A stretch of DNA of 64,000 nt. Origin: JBJHBP01 sp050485685 (GTDB lineage: Bacteria; Pseudomonadota; Gammaproteobacteria; Steroidobacterales; Rariloculaceae). Below are positions 18,404 to 26,928 of this stretch, one piece after another. How positions within the stretch are numbered: the stretch's first letter is position 1; every line of letters starts with the position of its first letter. The position numbers and the translations under genes are program-made. The notes beneath the pieces are model-generated. The model was given only the letters and a program-made list of their open reading frames with translations. It had not been told where the DNA came from and did not search any database. Location of the stretch: contig JBJHBW010000011.1 of the NCBI GenBank assembly GCA_050485685.1, positions 1-64,000 on the forward strand. The letters run 5' to 3'.

Positions 18404-19003
18404 GTGCAGCGGTTGCGTGATGCTGAGCAATCTTCCGACCCGCTGCAGCGGGTGCTGCGAAGTGCCGAGGGACCGGTATCGCAGGCCTTTCTCGACAGCC
18501 TTGCGGTTCCTGCGCGAAGGGCGGCAGTGCTGCTGGGCCTGATCGACAGACCGTCCGGACTGACGGTGCTGCTGACCGAAAGGGCGACCCACCTGCGTTC
18601 TCATCCCGGACAGATCAGCCTGCCCGGTGGCGGTGTTGCCGATACCGACAGCGGACCGGAAGCGACGGCATTGCGCGAGTCCAGCGAGGAGGTCGGGCTG
18701 CACCCGGCGGACGTGTCAGTCATCGGTACGCTGGATCTGCACCTGACGGTCACCGGATTTGTGGTCACCCCGGTGGTGGGTTTTGTCGCCGGGCACTTCC
18801 GGCCGCGGCCCGATCCGGCTGAAGTGGCGCGAGTCTTTGAGGTGCCACTGGACTTCATGCTGCAGCCTGGCAGTGTGCGCTACACGGTCAGGGAGCGCCT
18901 TGGAACCCGATTCCGCACGCCGGAGATTCTGTACGAAGAGCATCGCATCTGGGGTGCAACCGCAGTCATACTCAGCGCATTCCTGGAGACTATTTCTACA
19001 TAA
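18404..19003 (+). CDS. nudL: CoA pyrophosphatase, NUDIX family
   Basis: Hydrolyses coenzyme A and its derivatives to phosphopantetheine and adenosine 3',5'-bisphosphate. It carries the NuCoA signature LLTERATHLRSHPGQISLPGG running into the Nudix box with RESSEEVGL, which together define this subfamily. 199 residues from a GTG at 18404; no strong ribosome binding site is visible, so a slightly different start is possible. It lies 62 bases after fumC and 16 bases before mazG, suggesting one transcript devoted partly to cleaning nucleotide pools. Confidence 0.88.
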   Translation: MQRLRDAEQSSDPLQRVLRSAEGPVSQAFLDSLAVPARRAAVLLGLIDRPSGLTVLLTERATHLRSHPGQISLPGGGVADTDSGPEATALRESSEEVGLHPADVSVIGTLDLHLTVTGFVVTPVVGFVAGHFRPRPDPAEVARVFEVPLDFMLQPGSVRYTVRERLGTRFRTPEILYEEHRIWGATAVILSAFLETIST

Positions 19004-19019
19004 TAAACAAGAGAATAAG

Positions 19020-19799
19020 GTGGATATCGAGAAATTGATTGAGGTTATGGCGGCGCTGCGTCATCCCCGTCATGGTTGTCCCTGGGATCTGGAGCAGGAC
19101 TTCCGCAGCATCGCTCCATACACCATAGAAGAGGCCTACGAGGTCGCGGAGGCGATTGAGCGCGACGCTCCGCTGCACGTGCTGGCGGATGAACTCGGAG
19201 ACCTCCTGTTACAGGTCGTGTACCACGCCCGACTGGCCGAGGAACTCGGGGCGTTTGAATTCGGCGATGTGGTCGAGCGGATCTGCGACAAGATGATACG
19301 CCGCCACCCCCATGTATTCGGCGACCAGACTGTCGACGGGGCCGAAGCCCAGACCGTGGTCTGGGAGGCGATGAAGGCGTCCGAGCGCGCATCGGCACGG
19401 GAGTCCGGCATGCTCGCCGGGATTGCGCTGGCACTGCCGGCGTTGACAAGGGCGGTCAAGCTGGGCCGGCGTGCTTCCCGGGTCGGTTTCGACTGGCCGG
19501 ATGCGACCGGTGCCCGTGAGAAAATAACCGAGGAACTGGCCGAACTGGATCAGGCCGTGGCCGCCGGCGATCGTGAGGCGATTGAGGCCGAGGCCGGTGA
19601 CCTCCTGTTCGCGGTCTCCAACCTGTGCCGCCATCTGGACGTGGATCCGGAACAGGCCCTGCGTGGCTGCAACGCGCGATTCGAGTCCCGCTTTGCCGAA
19701 GTCGAGGGGGCCGTGGAAGCCGGGGGCGGAGACTGGGGACAGTTCCGCCCGGAGGAGCTCGAGGTGTTCTGGCAGCAGGCGAAGCGGCGCGAAAGGTAG
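19020..19799 (+). CDS. mazG: Nucleoside triphosphate pyrophosphohydrolase MazG
   Basis: Hydrolyses all NTPs and dNTPs to monophosphate and pyrophosphate; in E. coli it also lowers ppGpp under stress. 259 residues with two MazG repeats: the first around CPWDLEQDFRSIAPYTIEEAYEVAEAI with ADELGDLLLQVVYHA, the second around GDLLFAVSNLCRHL. The Glu and Asp of the EExxE-x12-ExxD pattern are present in both. The GTG at 19020 fits the family N-terminus (DIEKLIEVMAALR). A longer in-frame ATG at 18759 lies inside nudL and is not credible. Confidence 0.94.
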   Translation: MDIEKLIEVMAALRHPRHGCPWDLEQDFRSIAPYTIEEAYEVAEAIERDAPLHVLADELGDLLLQVVYHARLAEELGAFEFGDVVERICDKMIRRHPHVFGDQTVDGAEAQTVVWEAMKASERASARESGMLAGIALALPALTRAVKLGRRASRVGFDWPDATGAREKITEELAELDQAVAAGDREAIEAEAGDLLFAVSNLCRHLDVDPEQALRGCNARFESRFAEVEGAVEAGGGDWGQFRPEELEVFWQQAKRRER

Positions 19800-19890
19800 G
19801 GCAGCGACGGCGTTCAGCTTCGATTCAGCGCAGGTCCGTAATCTGTGTCTCCGGACGATCCCGACAGTCGCGGATCGCAGGAGGTGTGAG

Positions 19891-20442
19891 ATGAGGATCA
19901 GGAACCTGGCCAAAGCAATCACGGTCGCGGCATTGGCCGCGGGGTCGGCCACTGCGGCGCACGCGGCAACCACAAGCTATGTGTATGCGCGAGTCGTGGA
20001 TGTGGAGCCTATCGTCCGCCATGTCACGGTTCAGCGTCCGCGTCAGGAGTGCTGGGAAGAAGTCGTATACCAGCGCGAATCCGCCGCACGTCCTGGCAGT
20101 GTCGCCGGACAGACCCTGGCTGGCGGTATCGTGGGCGCGGCAATCGGCAGGCAGTTCGGTGGCGGCAGCACTCGCGACGCCCTGACGGTCATGGGCGCGA
20201 TAGCGGGATCTGCAGTGGCCAACGACCGTGCGCATCGCAGGGCGGCCGAGCAGGGTCCGGGCACTGTACGCGCCGTACCCGTGCAGCACTGCCAGACCGT
20301 CAGTGAGCGCTTCGTAGAGGAGCGGGTCGAGGGCTACTGGGTGACGTACCAGTATCAGGGTCAGCGGTATCGCATGAGGACGTCGCAGCCGCCCGGCGAT
20401 CGTGTCCGGTTGCAGGTCAGCGTACAGCCGGTGGCATTCTGA
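19891..20442 (+). CDS. Glycine-zipper 2TM-domain envelope protein
   Basis: Exported protein of 183 residues with a signal peptide of about 28 residues ending in AHAA. The middle holds a glycine zipper of the 2TM type: AGQTLAGGIVGAAIGRQFGGG, then VMGAIAGSAVAND. Two cysteines (ECWEE and HCQTV) flank the zipper and could form a disulfide. The C-terminal YWVTYQYQGQRYRMR segment is typical of these proteins. GGAGG six bases before the ATG supports the start. Members are envelope or outer-membrane-associated proteins of unclear role. A strong hairpin follows the stop. Confidence 0.82.
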   Translation: MRIRNLAKAITVAALAAGSATAAHAATTSYVYARVVDVEPIVRHVTVQRPRQECWEEVVYQRESAARPGSVAGQTLAGGIVGAAIGRQFGGGSTRDALTVMGAIAGSAVANDRAHRRAAEQGPGTVRAVPVQHCQTVSERFVEERVEGYWVTYQYQGQRYRMRTSQPPGDRVRLQVSVQPVAF

Positions 20443-20447
20443 GCATG

Positions 20448-20481
20448 ACGGACCGGAGTGTGATCGGATACTCCGGTCCGT
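20448..20481 (+). terminator. Hairpin terminator after the glycine-zipper gene
   Basis: A perfect 12-bp stem (20448-20459 and 20470-20481) with a 10-base loop, 5 bases beyond the stop codon. The base following is T-poor (TTCCGG), so it is a hairpin without a strong U-tract. Confidence 0.6.
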
Positions 20482-20577
20482 TCCGGTGCGCTTGACGATG
20501 CGGGTAGCCGAATCCAAGCTTGCACCAGGACATGGGCAGCTCGAGAACCAAGGCGGACGCATGGAGTTGATACGGGC

Positions 20578-20991
20578 GTGAAACGCAACATGAAAATCGC
20601 GACAGTGACGACAGCGCACACCGCCGGCGCGCGATACCTGCGCAGGCGGCCACGCGGCGTCGGCATTGTGTCCGTGATCGCATGTGCCGTTGCGATGTTC
20701 ACGCTGCTGCTGACTGTCAGCGCAGGCACCGCGGTGGCCCGCGTGGTTCCCGAGCCGTTCACGCCCGCCGTTTTCGATCATGACCATCCTCCGACCGCAC
20801 GAACCGTTCAGCGCAGCGGTGTTTCCCTGCAGCAGGCCACTCAGCTGGCGACCCGCCGTTTTCCTGGTCGGGTGGTTCGTGCCGAAACCATAGTGACCGG
20901 CGGCAGGCAGGTGCACGTGATCCGCATCCTCAGTGAGGATAATCGCGTGCGCACCGTGCGCATCGATGCCGACACCGGCAACTTCATCTAA
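20578..20991 (+). CDS. PepSY-domain protein, periplasmic or membrane-anchored
   Basis: A 137-residue protein with a long basic N-terminus, one hydrophobic helix at about residues 28-50 (ends AGTAVA) and a C-terminal PepSY domain: SLQQATQLATRRFPGRVVRAETI, then a V-x-VIRILSEDNRVRTVRIDADTGNFI ending. PepSY domains are thought to inhibit proteases or sense envelope conditions. It lies 8 bases upstream of the PhoP-like regulator, an arrangement seen with PhoPQ-type systems in Xanthomonadales, so it may modulate the sensor kinase. The start is taken at GTG 20578; an ATG at 20590 is possible. Confidence 0.78.
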   Translation: MKRNMKIATVTTAHTAGARYLRRRPRGVGIVSVIACAVAMFTLLLTVSAGTAVARVVPEPFTPAVFDHDHPPTARTVQRSGVSLQQATQLATRRFPGRVVRAETIVTGGRQVHVIRILSEDNRVRTVRIDADTGNFI

Positions 20992-20999
20992 GTGCTGCG

Positions 21000-21689
21000 A
21001 TGAGACTGCTGCTCGTCGAAGATGATCAGGGCCTGAGCCGTTCTCTGGCATTGCAGCTGGAGAAGGCTGGTTACTCCGTGAACTGCGCCGAGGATGGCAG
21101 GGAAGGCCTGTACTACGCACGCGAATATCCGGTTGACCTGGCGATTGTCGACCTCGGTCTGCCCGGGCTTTCGGGTGTGGATCTGATCAGCTCCCTGCGC
21201 AAGGACGGCAAGGACTACCCGGTGCTGGTGCTGACGGCGCGTGACCGCTGGCAGGACAAGGTGGAGGCACTGAAGCTCGGTGCCGACGACTACATGGTCA
21301 AGCCGTTCCATATCGAGGAGCTGATTGCGCGCGTCGACGCGTTGTTGCGCCGCGTGGGCGGCTGGGCACAATCGGAGCTGGTCTGCGGTCCGGTCAGACT
21401 GGACACTCGGGCGCAGCAGGTTGCAGTGGACGGACGGGAGCTGGAGCTGACCAGTTTCGAGTACCGCCTGCTGGAGTACCTGATGGTACACGCCGGCGAA
21501 GTGCTGTCTAAGACACAGATCACCGAGGCACTGTATGACCAGGATTTCGAACGCGACAGCAATACCATAGAGGTGTTCATAGGCCGTCTGCGTCGCAAAC
21601 TTGATCCGGACGGCGTGTTCAAACCCATAGAAACCCTGCGTGGTCGCGGCTATCGCTTCGCGCTTGCGCGAGGTACCGCCGGCGCCTGA
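21000..21689 (+). CDS. phoP: OmpR-family response regulator, PhoP/QseB-like
   Basis: Two-component transcription factor of 229 residues. The receiver domain has the acidic pair E7-D8-D9, phospho-acceptor D51 (VDLGLPG), T79 and K101 (YMVKPF). A winged-helix effector domain at about residues 128-222 ends with the GRLRRKLD...TLRGRGYRF motif. The sequence is PhoP/QseB-like; the symbol is by resemblance and neighbourhood, not proof. It is followed by the cognate kinase, overlapping or within about 20 bases depending on the kinase start, and by hrpA. Confidence 0.88.
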   Translation: MRLLLVEDDQGLSRSLALQLEKAGYSVNCAEDGREGLYYAREYPVDLAIVDLGLPGLSGVDLISSLRKDGKDYPVLVLTARDRWQDKVEALKLGADDYMVKPFHIEELIARVDALLRRVGGWAQSELVCGPVRLDTRAQQVAVDGRELELTSFEYRLLEYLMVHAGEVLSKTQITEALYDQDFERDSNTIEVFIGRLRRKLDPDGVFKPIETLRGRGYRFALARGTAGA

Positions 21690-21708
21690 CCGGGGCGTCG
21701 CAGGGCCC

Positions 21709-23085
21709 GTGCTTCGATCCCTTCGCGCCCGGGTACTGTTGTGGGTCAGCGTCGCGCTGACCATCCTGTTTGCGCTGACGATCGTCGGCCTCGATATTGC
21801 ATTCCGGCAGAGCACCGACAGGGCGCTGGAAGAACTGCTGGACGCTCAGATGCTGGGGTTGATCGCGCTGGCGGAGCCCGATGATCAGGGCCACCTGTTG
21901 CTGCCCGGCGAGCAGCTGAATCCTCGTTTCGATGTCGCTGAATCCGGTCTTTACGGTTTTCTCTGGGACGACCAGGGTCAGGTGTTGTGGCAGTCGCTGT
22001 CACTGGTCGGTCAGGCTGTCAGTGTCAATGCCCTGCCTGCATCCGGGCAGCAGCAGCGGCTGACGATAGATCTCCCGGATCAGGCGCCGCTGGCCGGATT
22101 GCTGATGGGTATCACCTGGGAGTTTGACGACGGTCGGGTCGGTGACTACACACTGGGTGTAGCCGTCTCCCTCGCGCCCTATCTTGCCCGGCAGCGATCG
22201 TTTCGCCGCAATCTGATCGGCTGGTTCTCCGGCATCACGCTGACCATGCTGGTCGTGATCACGGGCCTCTTGCGCTGGGTACTTAGCCCGCTGCGCACGC
22301 TGGAGCGACAGGTGCGGGAAGTTGAAGCCGGCAGGCGCACGCAACTGCAGGGCGCATTCCCACTGGAGCTGTCGGGTCTGGCCGATGACCTCAATGCGCT
22401 GATCGAAACCGAAAGGCGCCGCCAGGTACGCTATCGCAACACGCTGGACGATCTCGCGCACAGTCTCAAGACACCGCTGGCCGTGATGCGCACAGTGCTG
22501 TCGGAAGGCGATGATGCGCACCAGGACACACTGAGTCGCGAACTCGAGCGCATGGATCAGCGTGTTTCCTATCAGCTCCGTCGTGCGCGTGCGACCGGCT
22601 CTACCGGCCTGGGCATGGAGCCGGTGGCCGTTGCACCCATCGTTCAGGATCTGCGCATGGGGCTTGGCAAGGTCTATCGCGACAAGAACGTGAGTTGCGA
22701 CATCAAAGTCGCCGAATCGGAAACCTTCCTCGGCGACAGCGGTGACCTGACCGAGGTGCTCGGCAATCTGATGGACAATGCGTACAAGTATTGTCGCGGC
22801 AGGGTGCGGGTTTCTGTCGCCGTGACGGATGGCCGCCTCGGAATTCGTGTCGAGGATGACGGTCCCGGGATCAGTCCCGGCGAAGCGGAAAAACTGTTCG
22901 AGCGTGGCAGTCGTGCTGATGAGTCGGTGCCTGGGCAGGGTATTGGCCTTGCGGTCGTGCGCGAGACGGTGGCTCTCTATCATGGAACGCTGGATGTGCA
23001 GCGGTCCGAACTCGGCGGTGCGTGTGTGATTGCGGAGCTTTCCAGAGCCGGCGCAGCGGAACTCGGTCGCCCCGGCGCCCGCTGA
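21709..23085 (+). CDS. Sensor histidine kinase, PhoQ-like
   Basis: Membrane sensor kinase partner of the preceding regulator, about 458 residues. It has a first membrane helix (about residues 9-29), a periplasmic sensor of roughly 130 residues, a second helix (ISGITLTMLVVITGLLRWVL), a HAMP-like linker, the H-box LDDLAHSLKTPLAVM with the phospho-accepting His, the N-box NLMDNAYKYCRG and the G-boxes DDGPGI and GQGIGLAVV. I took the GTG at 21709 (VLRSLRARVLL) as the start; an upstream GTG at 21640 would overlap the regulator by 50 bases. The stop overlaps the hrpA ATG. The signal is unknown; the PhoQ likeness suggests an envelope or cation cue. Confidence 0.85.
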   Translation: MLRSLRARVLLWVSVALTILFALTIVGLDIAFRQSTDRALEELLDAQMLGLIALAEPDDQGHLLLPGEQLNPRFDVAESGLYGFLWDDQGQVLWQSLSLVGQAVSVNALPASGQQQRLTIDLPDQAPLAGLLMGITWEFDDGRVGDYTLGVAVSLAPYLARQRSFRRNLIGWFSGITLTMLVVITGLLRWVLSPLRTLERQVREVEAGRRTQLQGAFPLELSGLADDLNALIETERRRQVRYRNTLDDLAHSLKTPLAVMRTVLSEGDDAHQDTLSRELERMDQRVSYQLRRARATGSTGLGMEPVAVAPIVQDLRMGLGKVYRDKNVSCDIKVAESETFLGDSGDLTEVLGNLMDNAYKYCRGRVRVSVAVTDGRLGIRVEDDGPGISPGEAEKLFERGSRADESVPGQGIGLAVVRETVALYHGTLDVQRSELGGACVIAELSRAGAAELGRPGAR

Positions 23086-26000
23086 TGCCGAAGGATTCCG
23101 CAACACAGGCTGGCGCAGACTTGACGGTGCCGCCACATGCCGATGTCCCGAGCGGGCCCGCACTGAATCTCGACTCACCGGCCGAACTCCCGATCACGGC
23201 CTGTCGTGACGAACTGATCGCGTTGCTCAAGAGGCATCGTGTCGTGGTGGTGTGCGGTGATACCGGCAGCGGCAAGACCACCCAGCTTCCCAAGATCTGC
23301 CTTGCAGCCGGTTTCGGACGGCGAGGCATAATCGGCCACACGCAGCCGCGCAGGATTGCAGCGCGCGCAGTCGCGGCGCGGCTGGCGGAAGAAATGGGTG
23401 CCGAAGTCGGCGCTGCTGTTGGCCTGAAGACGCGCTTCACCGATCGTACCCGTCGCGGCAGTGTCGTGAAGGTCATGACCGACGGAATACTGCTGAATGA
23501 AATACGGCAGGACCGCTGGCTCAAGGCCTATGACGCGCTGATCATCGACGAGGCGCACGAACGCAGCGTGAACATTGATTTCCTGCTCGGCTACCTGGCG
23601 CGCATCAGGGATCGCCGGCCGGACCTGCGTGTCATCATCACGTCGGCGACCATGGACACGGCGCGGCTGGCTGCGCATTTCGACGATGCGCCGGTCCTGA
23701 ATATTCCCGGCCGCAGCTTTCCTGTTGAAGTTCTGTACCGCCCGCCGGAACCCGATACCGAGTTGCCCGCAGCGGTGGTCGAGGCCGTGCGGGAACTGGC
23801 GGCGATGGACGTGGACGGCAGCGGCGGTTCGCGTCATCGGGACATGCTGGTGTTCCTCCCCGGTGAGCGCTGGATACGCGACACCCGTGAAGCGCTGCTG
23901 GAAGCGCGCCTGCCGGATTTCGAGGTTCTGCCGCTGTATGCAAGGCTGACCGCGCAGCGCCAGGACCGGATATTCAAACCGGGCCGGGCACCGCGCATCG
24001 TTCTGGCGACCAACGTTGCCGAAACCTCGCTGACCGTGCCCCGCATCCGGTTCGTGATCGATTCCGGACTGGCCCGCGTCAGCCGCTACTCTGCGCGTCA
24101 CCGGTCACAGGGACTCGCGGTTGAGCCGATTGCCCAGGCGAATGCCGTGCAGCGTGCCGGCCGGTGCGGCCGTCTGGCGCCCGGTATCTGCATACGCCTG
24201 TTTGCCCTGGAGGACTTTGAACGTCGCCCGGATTTCACTGATCCGGAGATCCTGCGCACGAACCTCGCCAGCGTGCTCCTGCGTCTTGAAGCACTGGCGC
24301 TGGGCTCGGTCACGGATTTTCCGTTTCTCGATCCTCCGCCGGAACGCTCCGTCAATGATGCCTGGCGCCTGCTGCAGATGCTGGGTGCGCTGGACGATCA
24401 GCGCCGGTTGACGCGACGGGGCAGGGCAATGTCGCGCCTGCCTGTGGATCCGCGTCTGGCGCGCATGCTGGTGGCAGGTCACGAAGGTGGCGTGTTGCCG
24501 GAAATGCTGGTCATGGTCGCGGCCATGAGTGTGGTTGATCCGCGGGAACGTCCGCCGGAGGCAGCGGAAGCTGCGCAACGGGAGCAGGACAAGCTCGCGG
24601 ATCCGCGCTCGGATTTCGTGACTTTCCTGAACCTCTGGCATGCCTGGCAGCGTGAAAGGCGGCAAGGGAGGAAAGCCGCGCGCGCCTTCTGTGAATCGCA
24701 CTTTCTGTCCATGGCGCGCATGCGCGAATGGGAAGACGTGCGTTCACAGCTGGCCGAACTCACGCGTGCGCTGGGCTGGCGCCATGAGGAGAGAACGAAG
24801 GAGCCGGACCCGCGCAGTCTTCATGTTGCGGTGCTGACCGCTTTCGCGGACAGAGTCGCGCGTCTCGGGGATCGCAGGGAGTATCACGGCGCGCGCGATG
24901 CGCGGGCAACGCTTTTTCCGGGCACGCCGGTCAGTCGCAAGCCGCCGCGCTGGATAGTGGCGGGCGAACTGATGACCACGCAACGCACCTGGTTGCGCAC
25001 GGTGGCAGCTATCAATCCGCGCTGGGTGATGGACGCCGCCCCACATCTGGTTAAGCGCGAGTTCGTCGAACCCGCCTGGGATCAGAAACGCGGTTGCGTC
25101 AGCGCGCGTGAGGTGCTGAGTCTGTTCGGCATGGTGATCAGTGCGGAGAAACGCGTGGACTATGGCAAGGTCGCGCCGCAACGGGCGCGCGAGGTGTTTA
25201 TTCGCGATGCGCTCGCAGCGGACAGGTTGGGTGCGGAGGTCGGGTTCCTGACGCATAACCGTGCCCTTCGTACGCAGCTGTTGTCCTGGGAGGCACGCAT
25301 GCGATCACGGGACCTGTATGCCGGTGAGCGTGCCGTGATGGACTTCTATGACAGGCGGTTGCCGGATCGCGTGTTCGACAGGCGCAGTCTGTTGCGCTGG
25401 TGTCGGGTAGTCAGAGGCGATCCCCTCAGGATGACGCTTGAAGACATTGCCACGCGCGTGCCCGGTGATGACGAAGCACAGTTGTACCCGCTGCGCATGG
25501 AAGTCGCAGGGCACAGTCTGGCGCTGGATTACTGTTACGACCCGGCTTCCGAGCGGGATGGTGTTTCGGTGACCGTACCGCAGGTGTTGCTGAATGCCGT
25601 TCGCGCGGAGGAACTGGACTGGCTGGTGCCGGGGCGGCTGACTGAGAAGGTCGTCACGCTGCTGCGCTCGCTGCCCAAGCCGCTGCGCAGGTCACTGGTG
25701 CCGCTGCCCGATACGGCGGCGTCGCTGTTGCCGTCGCTTGAAGCACTTCGTGGCACGTTGCCGCTGGCCGTTGCGATCAGCAAGGTGCTGCGGGCGGTGG
25801 CCGGCGTTCAGGTCGACGCTGATGCCATTGCGGTCTCCGGGCTGCCGGGATACCTGCGCATGCGCGTGGTGGTCGTGGACGAAAGGGGGCGTGTTCTGGG
25901 GAGCGGCCGGGACCTGCTTGCCCTGCAGCGCGGCCTCGCGGTACCGGACATATCGAGCGTCGCGCAGAACAGGGAAGGAAAGGGCGGAACGAATCGCGGA

Positions 26001-26906
26001 CCCGAGCGGAATGTGCGCTCAACCTGGCTGCGATCGGGCGTTACCAGCTGGAAATTCGGCGATCTTCCGGACAGCGTTCCCGTCGCTCAGCATGGCCAGC
26101 AGGTTCGGCTCTATCCGGCGCTGGTGGATAGTCGGCACCGTGTGGACCTCACTCTGCTGCCTCCCGGCCCGGCGGCCGAGCAACGACACCGCCTGGGGAC
26201 GCGGCGACTGATGCTTGCTGCTGTCCCGCAGCAGTGCGCATGGGTCAGGGACAGGGTGCGCAGCGATCGCGCGTTACAGCTCTCTTACCACGGTATTGGC
26301 GATAACGATGCGCTGATTGACGACATCGTCGGCGCTGCAGCCGATGAGAGTTTTGCCGGTGACATGCTGATCCGCGAGCGGACACGGTTCGACGAGGTGT
26401 TGCAGCGCGGCAGGTCGGAGTTCGTCGCCACTGCCGAAGGAATGCTTGTACTGATGTCGGCCATCCTGGCAGCCTACCGCACGGTGCGGCAGATGCTCGC
26501 TGAAGGGCATGGCATAGGCGAGACCGCGCGCGAGGATGTGGAGATGCAGCTGGGCAGATTGATCTATCCGGGCTGCCTGACGGCGACGCCGGCCGAATGG
26601 CGGCCGCACCTGCCGCGCTATCTGAGAGCGATCGCGATGCGGCTGGAAAAACTCGCCCAGCGACATCCGAAAGATGCTGAGTTTCAGGCCCGCATCGCCA
26701 ATGCCAGTGCGCGTCTGGATGCATGGCAGGCGAATCATCCGCCTGGCTGGCCATGGCCGAAAGGCGTCATTCGTTATCGGTGGCTGCTGGAGGAGTTTCG
26801 GGTGTCCCTGTTCGCCCAGTCACTGGGCACCTCCGTCCCCGTGTCGGAGAAGCGCCTTCAGCAGTACTGGGAGACACAGGCTTCAGCGGAGTCAACGAAG
26901 ACCTGA
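23085..26906 (+). CDS. hrpA: ATP-dependent RNA helicase HrpA
   Basis: DEAH-box helicase of 1273 residues, close to the E. coli length of about 1300. In order: Walker A GDTGSGKTTQLPK, the DEAH box (IIDEAHERS), motif III SATMD, the helicase C-terminal domain with ATNVAETSLTVP and QRAGRCGR, then the HA2/OB-fold and a long DUF3418 C-terminal region. E. coli HrpA removes stalled or collided ribosomes. The ATG at 23085 overlaps the kinase stop (TGATG), so it is translated with the two-component operon. It converges on the MFS gene, with a small hairpin between them. Confidence 0.95.
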   Translation: MPKDSATQAGADLTVPPHADVPSGPALNLDSPAELPITACRDELIALLKRHRVVVVCGDTGSGKTTQLPKICLAAGFGRRGIIGHTQPRRIAARAVAARLAEEMGAEVGAAVGLKTRFTDRTRRGSVVKVMTDGILLNEIRQDRWLKAYDALIIDEAHERSVNIDFLLGYLARIRDRRPDLRVIITSATMDTARLAAHFDDAPVLNIPGRSFPVEVLYRPPEPDTELPAAVVEAVRELAAMDVDGSGGSRHRDMLVFLPGERWIRDTREALLEARLPDFEVLPLYARLTAQRQDRIFKPGRAPRIVLATNVAETSLTVPRIRFVIDSGLARVSRYSARHRSQGLAVEPIAQANAVQRAGRCGRLAPGICIRLFALEDFERRPDFTDPEILRTNLASVLLRLEALALGSVTDFPFLDPPPERSVNDAWRLLQMLGALDDQRRLTRRGRAMSRLPVDPRLARMLVAGHEGGVLPEMLVMVAAMSVVDPRERPPEAAEAAQREQDKLADPRSDFVTFLNLWHAWQRERRQGRKAARAFCESHFLSMARMREWEDVRSQLAELTRALGWRHEERTKEPDPRSLHVAVLTAFADRVARLGDRREYHGARDARATLFPGTPVSRKPPRWIVAGELMTTQRTWLRTVAAINPRWVMDAAPHLVKREFVEPAWDQKRGCVSAREVLSLFGMVISAEKRVDYGKVAPQRAREVFIRDALAADRLGAEVGFLTHNRALRTQLLSWEARMRSRDLYAGERAVMDFYDRRLPDRVFDRRSLLRWCRVVRGDPLRMTLEDIATRVPGDDEAQLYPLRMEVAGHSLALDYCYDPASERDGVSVTVPQVLLNAVRAEELDWLVPGRLTEKVVTLLRSLPKPLRRSLVPLPDTAASLLPSLEALRGTLPLAVAISKVLRAVAGVQVDADAIAVSGLPGYLRMRVVVVDERGRVLGSGRDLLALQRGLAVPDISSVAQNREGKGGTNRGPERNVRSTWLRSGVTSWKFGDLPDSVPVAQHGQQVRLYPALVDSRHRVDLTLLPPGPAAEQRHRLGTRRLMLAAVPQQCAWVRDRVRSDRALQLSYHGIGDNDALIDDIVGAAADESFAGDMLIRERTRFDEVLQRGRSEFVATAEGMLVLMSAILAAYRTVRQMLAEGHGIGETAREDVEMQLGRLIYPGCLTATPAEWRPHLPRYLRAIAMRLEKLAQRHPKDAEFQARIANASARLDAWQANHPPGWPWPKGVIRYRWLLEEFRVSLFAQSLGTSVPVSEKRLQQYWETQASAESTKT

Positions 26907-26910
26907 CGAT

Positions 26911-26928
26911 CGGCTTGAAGAGAAGCCG
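26911..26928. terminator. Small hairpin between convergent hrpA and MFS genes
   Basis: A 6-bp stem (CGGCTT at 26911, AAGCCG at 26923) with a 6-base loop fills the 22-base gap between two convergent stops. It is short and lacks a U-tract, so assignment as a terminator is tentative. Confidence 0.3.
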